Source: Sycobia sp. Sy_11
Taxonomy: Eukaryota; Arthropoda; Insecta; Hymenoptera; Epichrysomallidae
Direction of reading: 5' to 3'
Length of the DNA stretch: 64,000 nt
Assembly (NCBI GenBank): GCA_018907035.1
Contig: JACCIC010000218.1
Span: 677,501 to 741,500 of the forward strand
Every line of letters begins with the position of its first letter. The stretch's first letter is position 1. Of this stretch, positions 12,281-22,564 are shown in pieces. The notes below the pieces were generated by a model. The model ran no database searches. It had not been told where the DNA came from and worked only from the letters and a program-made list of their open reading frames with translations. The translations under genes were made by a program, and so were the position numbers.

Positions 12281-12835
12281 TCTCCCGTACACGCAAAGAT
12301 GCGCTTATAACATACAAGCACATAGATACGTAATACAAAAACTCGCGAACCTCGGAGAGAGAAACTTCATTATAAATAAATATTATTGCGCGGAAAAGTA
12401 ATTTTTCCCCTCTCCGTCCCCCCTCGCCCGCCCCACTCCCCACGATCCCCGTTTTTGATAGTTCGGGATTGCGAAATTTTTAACTATTTGACTATTTGAA
12501 ATTCCTCCTCCCCTCGTTAATGAATTCATTTAACGAACATTCCTTGCCCGCGCGCTCGGCGAAAACTTTCCAAACGCGATATATACGGCAACGCGATTTG
12601 TGCGACTCTCGGACGAGAGTCGCGCGGTCGAGCCAACGATTTCGCAAGTCCCGCCTTCTCCCCCCCCCCTCACCCGCTTCCTCTGTCTTTTGATTTTCAA
12701 TGGAAATTCGGAGGATTATTAATTATTTCCACAAACGATTGCAGTAGTGACAATTTTGACATGGCGTACATTCGTTAAAAGTTGAGATTGAATTTTATGC
12801 GATTCCTGGGGGGAGGGGGGTATGTAAAAGGTTCA

Positions 12836-13230
12836 CTGAAATCAATGAATTTTTGTTTTGATTATTTTCAAATTGTTCTAATCGTTTCAAAAATATCATA
12901 AACAGAACATTGAAATCATTTGAGATGGTTTGAAATTGAAATTCGAGGAAATCATAATCGTTTAATCAAGATCAAATGACTTAAAGTAAATCAAAAACAG
13001 TTGAAATCGCTCGACATAATTGAAGTCTACTTCGAATCATTGAACATTAATTGAAGTTATTTCAAATCTTCAAAATCAATTCAAATCATAAAAAGCCGAT
13101 CGAAATCGTGCGAAATTACTTGATATTATTTGAGGTAATTTAAATCATTTCAAAACAGACGAAGTCAGTTGAAATTCATTAAAATCGTTGCAAATTATCC
13201 TTCATCATTTGCAATCAATTATTAATTCAA
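12836..13230 (+). repeat. cryptic short-period repeat related to TTTGAAATCA
   Basis: About 400 bp in which GAAATCA, TTTGAAAT, ATTTCAAA and close variants recur roughly every 10-22 bases (for example near 12845, 12912, 12930, 13005, 13055 and 13165). No single exact unit survives, but the vocabulary is far narrower than in flanking AT-rich DNA. The complementary wording fills 17605-18115. Confidence 0.5.
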
Positions 13231-13841
13231 TACTTAGTCTTGAAATCAATTGCATTCTTACTGCTTTAACAAATAGATTCATTAGAAATATTATGTAGAT
13301 GGTATAGATCCAACATTTTTCAGATCAAAATATTCCTTTACGAAAAAAAGGAAAATACCATCGTTATATTAGTAAACGAGACAAATTACATTAATTACAT
13401 AAATACACGATATAAGTATATAAGCATTCCATAATTATGCCACAGATTGGCGTGGCAAAAAACTAAGATTTTTCGATCCGTACGCAACCTATAAAAAAAT
13501 ACAAAAAAAAACGCACACACAAAATACCGAAAAACCGTCCATGGCCCGTATGATGCCGTACTCGTATAATGAGCGTCACAGTCGCATCCTCGTTATTATA
13601 CACGTCGCTCCCACCCCCGCCCCGCCACGACGATTATGTAGTTACAGCTCGCCGCGTGAAAATTGAGCGGTCGCGGCGGCGCGCGCCCGCGTTCTGATCT
13701 TGAAAAAGGAGGTCGGGAAATCTGGAAAAGGGGCGGGCTCCGCCCGCGCGCAGAGCGCCGAAAGCGCACCGCACTTATACGGCCGGTGCGGCGAGAGCGC
13801 GGCCTCGGCGCGAGCGTAACTTTCGTAACGGCGTTTAGAAC

Positions 13842-13844
<3 letters not shown>

Positions 13845-13888
<44 letters not shown>
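13845..13888. repeat. (TA)n microsatellite
   Basis: About 22 TA units at the edge of a CpG-rich stretch. Confidence 0.95.
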
Positions 13889-13895
<7 letters not shown>

Positions 13896-14641
13896 ATTGC
13901 ACTCGTCAAGAGAAGTATACATACTTATACACAGATGAAAGAGAGAGGAGTGAGAGAAAGAGAGAGTGAGTGAACGCGCGGGAGTCTCTGACACAATATT
14001 CGCGCAAACGCCGATTAGGTGGGGGGGGGGCGGCGCGAGGGGTACGAAACGCGCCTACATGTACGACGCGCGAGACCGCGCGCACTCCGCGCGAGTTTCG
14101 TAATGCAGTGAACCGGAAGCTGGCGCGATTCCCGATATAACCCCCCGCCCCGCCCCGCCGTTCCCCATTCCCGGAGAAAGGTTATCGGTGCGCGTGCACC
14201 GACTCCGCGCGGCGCGTCCCCCCCCCCCCCGAGCGACGACGAGGCCGAGCTTCTGCGATCGCCGAGGGGAGAGAACGCGACTCGCGGCAACGGGCGGCTC
14301 CGCGCAAAACGCGGCCGACGCAGCGAATGAATTCGCTCGCGGCACCGGGTGCTTCGCAGATGGCAGCCGGTACGTAATTGCGGGTGAGCGGTGTCGCGCG
14401 CGCGCGCTCGGTAGAATGCGGAGATATCGAACGCGGGCCCGGTCGCGAGGTTCGTTACCTGCCGGTTCAAAATATCGAGCCCCTCGGACCGGTTCTCGAA
14501 CGGGCAACGCTCGCGCGGCCGCGTTTGTTGATTCGCGATAATCCGCGCAACGAGTCGTTAACCGTATGGGCACTACGATTTCGACAAACGTAAACGGGAC
14601 AAATTTTACATTTATATGTATTTTATACATATAATTGTATG

Positions 14642-14645
<4 letters not shown>

Positions 14646-14689
<44 letters not shown>
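14646..14689. repeat. (TA)n microsatellite
   Basis: About 22 TA units preceded by GTAT variants. Confidence 0.95.
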
Positions 14690-14695
<6 letters not shown>

Positions 14696-15702
14696 TTGAA
14701 AAAATGTCCTCGAAAATATTAAAGCAAATTTATCGATTTCGTAAGATCAAGGTATATAGTTGTAGGACAACTGTTTCTATCCAAAACCGTAATTCTCGTA
14801 AAGCAATTTGAAAATATTTTCGAATGCCTTAAAACTTGTTACCTTTGATCATACCGCATTATAGAAAGAACGATTAGTCCGTCATTTTGAAATTTACATG
14901 TGCTCCAATAACTTTCGTTTTTTCATATCAAATTTTTATACTCGATATACATTGTTGTCACATTTTTAAAGTTTCCCTCGACAGCACAACGTCGTTACGT
15001 TAACTGATCGCTAATATATCGAAAGGCTGTATCTTCTCATTCAAGTTATTTCGAAGATCGTTCTATCATGTCCCAATCGTTTTTTTTTAATTTTCCAGAA
15101 ACATTCGCAAATTTTACAACCAAGAAGAATTTTTTTCATTCCACTCTAGAACAAACGAGCTCGTATGGTAAAATTAATAACAAATCTTCTAGTCTCAGAC
15201 GCTAACTGATTCACGTTCCACATCACTTCGATTTTTTATTTATCGCAAAGCAAATAGAAAGTATATATGCCCGCTATACGATAGAGAAATTGAAGTTCTA
15301 CCGGCTTCCTGTTTTTTTTTCTTATTGGACTTTGCCAAAAAAAAAAAAAAAAAAACAAAAAAATACACGAGAAATCAAATGCAGTAACTTAGGTTATACA
15401 ACCGCGTCGTCGCTGTTTTCAACCGAACACGTATGGGTTTACTCGCGTATACTCATGCTTAAGTCATGAACATAGTTAATATATATATATACATAGTAAA
15501 CAGCAAAATCAGACAAGGTTTAAACCTTTATATACATGTGTTGCTGAATCCGTAAAAATAATCTTAATAAAAAGGCCGTAGCGTAATGAAAGAAAACGAA
15601 GCAAGAGGGAGGGGGGACCAAAAGCTATAGTGTTTCCAACAAGTCCGCCAGTATTATATATTGCGCAAGAAACGAGAATATACAAAGTTATATACTATAC
15701 TC

Positions 15703-15705
<3 letters not shown>

Positions 15706-15744
<39 letters not shown>
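15706..15744. repeat. (TA)n microsatellite
   Basis: About 19 TA units. Confidence 0.94.
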
Positions 15745-15747
<3 letters not shown>

Positions 15748-15836
15748 CATGTATGAATGTGTACCTGTTTATAACATATTTCTACCGGCTGGCGAGAGAG
15801 GTGCAGCGCATGCCGGCAATTACAAATTGATCAGGA

Positions 15837-15837
<1 letters not shown>

Positions 15838-15885
<48 letters not shown>
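15838..15885. repeat. (TA)n microsatellite
   Basis: About 24 TA units, 94 bp after the previous array. Confidence 0.95.
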
Positions 15886-15889
<4 letters not shown>

Positions 15890-16176
15890 TTTGCGCGAGA
15901 GTCCCAATTTCGGTCTTGCCAGTGCTTGCGCCAATCGCGCGGACGTTGCTGCAGCGACTTTGTACATATACGTGCTCTACACGCACGTCAGGCCCCAAGA
16001 GTCAGTCGCACGTGCACGTCCATGCGCCTGAGAGGCGCGCGAGCCAAACTTGATTTTAAGGCGCTTTCCCAGGAGAGTTCGCGCGCGAAGGAAGGAACGG
16101 AACGCAGCGCGCAGCGGCGATCGCTAGCAGGCGAGAGTGAAATCGATTCTGCGCGTATACCATATATATAAATATA

Positions 16177-16223
16177 TGTGTGAGTATGTGTGTGTGCGCG
16201 CGTGTTTGCGTGTGTGTGTGTAT
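16177..16223. repeat. imperfect (GT)n / (GC)n microsatellite
   Basis: GT units with GAGT, GCGC and TTGC interruptions. Confidence 0.88.
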
Positions 16224-16846
16224 AGTAGTATGGCCTTACCGATGCCTTTAATTGTTTATGCGCGACCGGTGCCCGCAGTTATATGCGCGTGGCGCGCTCG
16301 ATTTCGTTTGGCGCACGCAATCGGCGCATCGCGCGACGAGCTTTTGGCGTATAGCCATTTTCAGGAGCTGGGGGTTAGCGTTCGAAAGCACGTCGTTGCC
16401 CAAACGAATTTTCTTCTTTTTCCCCTCAAAACGTTCATTTCAGTTTTATTGAAAGATCGACGCCGCGACGAAGGTTTCGGCCGTGGGGCATGGTATTTAT
16501 ATGTCTTGGTGAGAGAGAAGCATATTTAGGCTTCATAATTGAACGGCCGTTAAATCCGCGATGAATCGTGGTTAGTGTCCTTGAACGGTTCGTGTTGGGG
16601 TGGGGGTGGGGTGCGGGGACCCGGTATGGAAGAAGATTAGTGAAATGCGAGAAAACGAAAGGGAGGGTGAGAAGATCTAACGAGAGTTTGTAAAAACTCG
16701 GCCTGTATTACTCGGGAGTGTGGCTTTATAGAAAAAAAAAGAAAAATAAATAAATAAATAATTGATCCACCCATTATTATTATTACGTCCTTAGCGTCAC
16801 GCCGGGGCGGTCGATTATTAACTTTCACAAGCGATAATATTTTTGC

Positions 16847-16897
16847 ATTATTATTATTATCATTATTATTCTTATTATGATTATTATTATTATTATA
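16847..16897. repeat. (ATT)n trinucleotide microsatellite
   Basis: About 17 ATT-type units with single substitutions (CATT, CTT, GATT). Confidence 0.9.
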
Positions 16898-17202
16898 CCC
16901 CGGGAATTATATTGCCCGATGAGACGAAAAAGGAATTGGGCTACGAGAGGAGAGGACATCGTCATACGCGCGGCGGTGATCCGTGTACGTACACCGTGCC
17001 ACGGGAAAGCGCGTCCTCTTGATCCCGATTAATAATTCGAACGGTGGTGAAATTTCGCTCAAGCGCTCACATTCTTTTATACTCATTTTTTTGTTTGTTT
17101 TTGTTTTTTAAATACTCCTTCGGAAACTATGTATGCGTCGCTATGTACGTTTCTAATTTGCGCTCGATTGTTTGAGCAAATAATCGTTCTATTTTATATA
17201 CC

Positions 17203-17204
<2 letters not shown>

Positions 17205-17246
<42 letters not shown>
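17205..17246. repeat. (TA)n microsatellite
   Basis: About 21 TA units. Confidence 0.95.
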
Positions 17247-17247
<1 letters not shown>

Positions 17248-17604
17248 CTGATTTACAATTCTTTAAGTATACAGGCGTACTCCGTCACCCGTGGCAGTTG
17301 CGTTTGTCCGGTGCAATCTTTAGCCGGCAGTTTTTTCATCTCCGTCCGCTGGCCGCTCAATTAACGCCGTGTTTACGATTTCGTCCCGAACGAACTGTGT
17401 ATGCGGAACACCGTTTCGAAAGATTGCAAAACATCTTAATCGCGCGATTATTCGCGTGAAGAGCGAGGATGAAAATCGTATCCCCGAGTTGTTCCCGTGC
17501 GATTTCTAATCTATGAATTGTGCACGCGGCATCCACGGTACACTTACATTTTCATTCGTTGCGCGACCCAATGATATTATAGAGTGATTTTCCATTTCTT
17601 TGCG

Positions 17605-18115
17605 CTTATTTCAAAGATTTCAATGCTTTTTGAACGATTTCGTATTCAAGTAATTCTGAAGATAATCTGAATTTATCACGAACGATTTCAAGTAGTTTTT
17701 ACTGATTTCCACCGATTCAAATTTCTTTCAAAGGACGTTAAATGATTTTAACTTAGTTTAAAATTATTTAAATTAATTGCAAATTGATTAATAATTTCAA
17801 AAATTTTGCAGTAATTTGAACTATAATTTCAATTGATTTAAAATCATATAAAATTTAATTAATTATTTAAAATGATTTTAACCGATTTGAACTGTGATAT
17901 TTATTTATTTCTATCAATTTCTTCAGGCTTGCAATTATGCCAAACTGTTCAAATACATTTCAATTTATTTCAAAGGATTTTAAGTAGTTCCAATCGTTCT
18001 ACTATATAATTTCCAATTATATCAAATTCATTTAAATAATCTTAATGGTTTAGTTTTTAAAGATTTCAGCCGAATGTTTTTGATTTCAAACTATGTCAAA
18101 CATTCTATAAATACA
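17605..18115 (-). repeat. cryptic short-period repeat, complementary wording to 12836-13230
   Basis: About 500 bp dense in GATTTCAA, ATTTCAAA, GATTTTAA and TTCAAATTCATTT-like words, that is, the reverse complement of the vocabulary at 12836-13230. Variants occur about every 10-25 bases. It ends just before exon 1's flanking microsatellite region. Confidence 0.5.
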
Positions 18116-18361
18116 ATTTTTATGTCAGACGATGGCAGAAGTGGTTTTCACGGGGTTGTAAGAAATATCTCAAAGAATCATTCACATTGGATCAATACTT
18201 TTTTTATGAGGTAAGAACTGCTAGCTCCCCCTCCCCCCCCCCGCTCTCTTCACCCAATCGCCACATTCATAATTTCACGTTCCTAGAACGAAGGCAAGTA
18301 GGATACTTTTTTTTTAAATACGTATCTACAATTATCGGGAGCGTGTACGCACAGGTACACA

Positions 18362-18383
18362 GACACACACACACACACACACA
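18362..18383. repeat. (CA)n microsatellite
   Basis: Eleven CA units about 20 bp inside intron 1 from the exon 1 donor. Confidence 0.92.
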
Positions 18384-18406
18384 AACAAATGAGCGCGTGC
18401 ACTTAC

Positions 18407-18930
18407 GTTTGGCCGCCCACAGGGCGCCGTCCCTCAGCTGATCGACGAAGAGCTGCATGTCGCCGCGGCAGCCGCGGGCCAGGTCGGCGCCCGGCACCGT
18501 TCGCCACCTGAGCGGATCGTAGAGATCGACCAGCCACTGTATGCTGTTGGAGCTACGGTTCAGCTTGTCGGTCATGAAGTCGAGGTCGAGCTCGCGCGAG
18601 CGCGTCCTCGCCGCCGCCTCCTCCTCCGCTGCGGCCCTGCTCAGCTGCTGCCGCCAGTCCAGCTCGGGATTGTTCTTGCTGAAGGGCTTGCCACCGCCGG
18701 GGCCGCCGCCGCCGGCCGGGTGCCGCGTCCCGGGCGCGGCGTCGGCGTGGGCGCCGAGCGGACGGGCGGCCACGGCGTTGTCGCTGCCGCTGCTGCTGCT
18801 GTTGTTGTTTGTTGTTGTTGCTGTTGCTCGGCACCCGCTGGACGACCGAGTCGCCGACCACGGTCTCGGCGACCGCCGACAGACGCAGGAGAGCGAAGCC
18901 CAGGATAAGGGCCGGCCCCGTCACCCCCAT
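18407..18930 (-). CDS. NRF-6 / nose-resistant-to-fluoxetine family protein, coding exon 1 (contains a one-base frame break)
   Basis: Exon 1 of a secretory-pathway membrane acyltransferase-family gene. ATG at 18930-18928 has an in-frame TGA at 18954-18952, so it is the first start in this frame. Residues 1-21 look like a cleavable signal peptide (LILGFALL core, ending SAVA). A Ser/Asn-rich linker follows; then, one frame over, comes a long acceptable reading: Gly/Pro-rich linker, acidic/basic helix, sequon at N124, and the start of the NRF domain with Cys154 in ARGCRGDMQLFVDQL and then ALWAAK. The frame change is one surplus T in TTT at 18808-18810 of an otherwise perfect (GTT)6 run; without it the exon encodes 174 codons plus one base. 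The donor is AAAC|GTAAGT at 18406. The last base C joins TG of exon 2 to make Leu175, giving WAAKLSDASG as in other NRF domains. The family is clear from the NRF pattern; I cannot say which paralogue it is. Confidence 0.82.
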
Positions 18931-19112
18931 CTCGGTCGCGAGCTGTGGGTCTCACTCGGTGGTGGGGGGGGGGGGGAGTTCGGTCGCCTTGGACGCCGGC
19001 GGACCTCGATTGTCGACCTTTACTTATCCGTATATCTATATATAGGTGTGTATGCGTTCGAGGCTCGATCCACGATTATAAAAAAGCCTCGGGACCAGCT
19101 CAACTTCGATGA

Positions 19113-19114
<2 letters not shown>

Positions 19115-19150
<36 letters not shown>
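19115..19150. repeat. (TA)n microsatellite
   Basis: Eighteen TA units, about 185 bp upstream of the NRF gene start codon. Confidence 0.94.
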
Positions 19151-19151
<1 letters not shown>

Positions 19152-19566
19152 CCTTCGCTACGTAAAAAAACTGCTATATCCGACGCACATACCGCGAGGC
19201 CCTTCTTTACGGACAGCCGAAAAGGGCGCGATGGTCGCGCGCCCGCAAACACTCCGGTCGTTACGATATCAAATAAATAGATATATGTAGATCTATCGAC
19301 CAGAGGGCTCGAGCGATCTTCCCCGACGTCCCATGACGATGACGATGTCAAATGCTTGCCGCTGGCGTCGTCGGCGCGCGGGCGCGCGCTCCTTGCAAAA
19401 TTCGACGGCCGCGCACTCGTTAACGTCCGTCACGCACTGCGACGGGCAGACTAAGCGGGTCCCAAACTGGGAATCGCGGCGCTGGTACGCGCGCGGTCGC
19501 CGGGGGTCCCCTTTCTCCTGCGCGCCGCGCCGCGCCGGCGAGTGTATATACTTGTATACTTATATC

Positions 19567-19600
19567 CAAGTGCATATATATATATATATATATGCACTTG
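19567..19600. repeat. 34-bp perfect palindrome
   Basis: CAAGTGCA, nine TA units, then TGCACTTG: an 8-bp unique arm on each side of a self-complementary TA core, about 640 bp upstream of the NRF gene start. Confidence 0.9.
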
Positions 19601-19648
19601 CACTCGGCTTGCTGCACTTTACTCTCCCTCCCCCTCCCCACCCGCCCA

Positions 19649-19698
19649 CTCTCTCTCTCTCTTTCTCACTCTCTCTCTCTCTCTCACTCTCTCCCTCA
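19649..19698. repeat. imperfect (CT)n microsatellite
   Basis: CT tract with TT and CACT interruptions. Confidence 0.92.
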
Positions 19699-21366
19699 CG
19701 CTCGCACGCGCGGACAGCATGGTTTTAAGAGAAGTGTCGTGCGTGTTATGGGCCCGACTCCCGCCGGGGGACACGAGGAAAAGGAGGAGGAGGAGGTGGA
19801 GGAGAAGGAGAAGTAGGGCCAGCCGCTGCACTTGCCGCGCTCTCGTTTCCACGGCGTCATGGCGCGTCTCGATGCCGGGCGTCCTTCGCGGATATCGAGA
19901 GGAGCCGATGCCGATAGACCGGATTGGGGAGGCATGGGGGGATCTGTCGATTTTTACAGGTCTTCTTTTTCTTGAACGTATTTAATTTAAGAATTTAGTT
20001 TGGTTTTTTTTTTTTTAACGTAGAAAAGAATCATGAAATATAATTCCATGCATAACCGATGAATGGGTTATGTATTTGCCTCGTGAGACAGTTCCCAAGA
20101 TAAGAATCAATGAACGTATTGCAAATAAATTGGACTTTGTGCTTTAACGAGGAAACCGAAAATTCACGTTAAACTTGTCGATTTTTAGGTCAAAGTGGTA
20201 AAATATGTATAAGTTTTTTCTTGTATTTATTGCGAATCCAAGGTGTTTTGAGGGAAAATAATTTTGCCATAACAAGGAGAGCATAAATTGGCTATACAAA
20301 GCCGTTTTAGTACTGCTTCGAGGAAAAAATGCTTTAAAACCAGATCCACAATTACACGATTTTTCCAATCAATTTGAAACAAAGAAGAAAAATTTCGCTA
20401 ACAAGTACCACATTTAAATATAATATTATTATATTAAGAATTAAATTATCGAACATTTTCGTGAATGGTGCTTTTTAATTCAATACGTCCCTTTCAAATT
20501 TCCTGGAAAGTTTCCATCAAAATCATCAAACTGCACGGGAATGAAAACTTTATCAATTTGTTTTATAAGTTTGGCTATGAAATTGTAAAAACGTATTCCC
20601 GACAAATTTTCTGTACTTATTTTGAAACTTTGCAAAAATGTGGAATGTATATAAATATAAAAGGTACGATTAACTATGAATTGCAATGTTTGAATATTAT
20701 TAAAAACAGAAAATTCTCTATTGAACTAACCCTATAGAGCAGTGGACAAGTGTTAATAAAATGTTAAGCGATCGTTGAAAAAAGAAAAAAAATCTTGCCT
20801 ACCGTGGACACAATTTCAACAAGAAAAAAATAATCATTTGAAAATGCATGGAGTATCTATTTTATACACAAAAATAATTGTACTCGTGATCATCCGTTGA
20901 AGCTTTAACGACAAACCGCATCTTCCGTTGATTCCCGGAAATTACGGAAACGACGACTTCACCCCGATTTTCGAATCCGAGCCCCTTGAAAAGTCCTCGG
21001 ACAGCGTCCGAACGTATGTCACGCAGGCGATCGTGTTATCGCGACGCGTTAGACGTGCATAATTGTACGAGTCGAAGTTTTTTTTTTTTGACGCTATAGG
21101 CGTTATTATCGCGAAATAATAAATATATAAAAACCAGAATAAAAAAATACACACCTTGCAGACATCTAAGAATTTCATGTAAAGACGAATCTGGACAGAA
21201 AGCTCGAGCAAGTAAAGTATGGCGTATATTTTTCAAAAACTGGTTGTAGATCCAACTTGACAATACAAACAATGGTACTTTCGTATATCTATCTGATGCA
21301 GTGGCTGAGGGAATCCCTGTATTCAGCGAAGGTCGGTCGAGAATTTCCGATACATATAAATATATA

Positions 21367-21371
<5 letters not shown>

Positions 21372-21420
<49 letters not shown>
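21372..21420. repeat. (TA)n microsatellite
   Basis: About 24 TA units with AT-rich sequence before them. Confidence 0.95.
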
Positions 21421-21424
<4 letters not shown>

Positions 21425-21661
21425 ATTCATTCTACGTATGTGTAACTTCCAAACGTCAGTATCGAAAAATGATCCTTTAAACTATGAATAAGGATATATA
21501 CGATTCTACATATAACTATTAGAGATCATTTATATTCAAATTGCTTTTTGACGGGCATAATCGCAAAACCTTCTTAATTCACTAACTTTGTAAGTGTGCC
21601 TGTGCTTATGAGTGTGAGCTCTGGCTTGCATAGACGTGCGCGCGTGTATCGACCACCCCCC

Positions 21662-21664
<3 letters not shown>

Positions 21665-21709
<45 letters not shown>
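21665..21709. repeat. (TA)n microsatellite
   Basis: About 22 TA units. Confidence 0.95.
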
Positions 21710-21711
<2 letters not shown>

Positions 21712-21899
21712 CCTTTTACGCGCCGGTGATTTTATATATTAAAAAGCTTTTGTCAGGGAAGCGCGTGGAGATTGCGCCATATCGATTTCTTCGCCTTTAC
21801 GAGCTTTCCGAAGCTGTCGAAGTTGACTACATAGATATAGATGGATGGATGGGATCGTCGTTTAAAAGACTTTTTACCCCGTTATTAGGGCTTGCCCTT

Positions 21900-21900
21900 T

Positions 21901-21978
<78 letters not shown>

Positions 21979-21979
21979 A
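21900..21979. repeat. (TA)n-(CA)n-(TA)n compound microsatellite
   Basis: About eleven TA units, 23 CA units and six TA units without other bases. The symmetric nesting suggests CA units spread from within a TA array. Confidence 0.95.
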
Positions 21980-22314
21980 AGATTTTTACGATACGAGAAC
22001 CCTTTTTACGACTCGGCTTCGCTGAAGGCTTAAAATTTTTTCGGGGTTGGAAGAGGATGGTTAGGAAGGGTAGTATGATCTTTCCTTGATAGTCGCGTAT
22101 GGGTTGAAAGGGATGTATTGAAGATATCATTGGTGAGTTCCTTTGGCATCGGGACTTATTTAATTTCAGTTATTCAGCTAATGTTGCAGTTCAAGAAGAT
22201 GAAAACCTCGCGCGCGCCTCGGCCAACGATTAGCGCGCAGCTCTTTTGAAATATTTCCATCAGCATATCAGCGTGTAGCTCGTTGTGCAAAGATAGAATA
22301 TATAGTCTCGCACC

Positions 22315-22317
<3 letters not shown>

Positions 22318-22375
<58 letters not shown>

Positions 22376-22378
22376 TAT
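22318..22378. repeat. (TA)n microsatellite
   Basis: About 26 TA units, a CATA break, then four more. Confidence 0.95.
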
Positions 22379-22518
22379 GCATAAGCTATAGAATTCATTT
22401 CGCAAAGGCAAGTTTTTAATTTACCGATGGTTTTTATCTATTCTGTTTTTATAGCATCAGCCTCGATAAAAACAAGCTGTTAAATAAAGAGAACACGACC
22501 AGAGTATTCCATATACCG

Positions 22519-22519
<1 letters not shown>

Positions 22520-22562
<43 letters not shown>
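22520..22562. repeat. (TA)n microsatellite
   Basis: About 21 TA units. Confidence 0.95.

Positions 22563-22564
<2 letters not shown>

Larger units (their letters stand above)
3050..18406 (-). other. intron 1 of the NRF-6 family gene (15.4 kb)
   Basis: Bounded by GTAAGT at 18406 and CAG at 3050, phase 1. It contains no further convincing exon. Contents: TA arrays at 4864-4888, 7299-7345, 8254-8300, 10436-10478, 11068-11125, 11253-11308, 11551-11606, 13845-13888, 14646-14689, 15706-15744, 15838-15885 and 17205-17246; GA/CT arrays at 7140-7161, 8741-8773, 10794-10860, 12227-12279 and 13937-13974; GT at 16177-16223; an ATT-rich run at 16847-16897; poly-A at 15337-15355; CA at 18362-18383; one RTE-like element; a 290-bp degenerate tandem; and two cryptic repeat tracts. 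CpG-rich islands at about 6850-7260, 10500-10760, 13620-13830, 14000-14590 and 15900-16400 could hold enhancers, but nothing specific identifies them. Confidence 0.75.
18931..19800 (-). promoter_or_regulatory. probable 5' leader / promoter region of the NRF-6 family gene
   Basis: Immediately upstream of the ATG on the minus strand. CpG-rich sequence is interrupted by a TA array (19115-19150), a 34-bp perfect palindrome (19567-19600) and a CT tract (19649-19698). The base context at the ATG (GAG before it, G after it) is acceptable for initiation. I cannot place a transcription start, a TATA box or an initiator with any certainty, because TA arrays make TATA matches meaningless here. The assignment rests on position and CpG density only. 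Confidence 0.3.

Noticed and set aside
14055..14630. 190-residue Arg/Ala/Pro-rich open frame in intron 1
   Set aside because: CpG-rich DNA with few stops; all frames are open and none resembles a protein.
18641..18955. Gln-rich frame (third minus frame) over exon 1
   Set aside because: It is an out-of-frame reading of the Asn/Ser-codon repeat; it does not lead into the NRF domain.
18541..19290. 249-residue open frame on the plus strand over exon 1
   Set aside because: It is the antisense shadow of the NRF exon plus a TA array.
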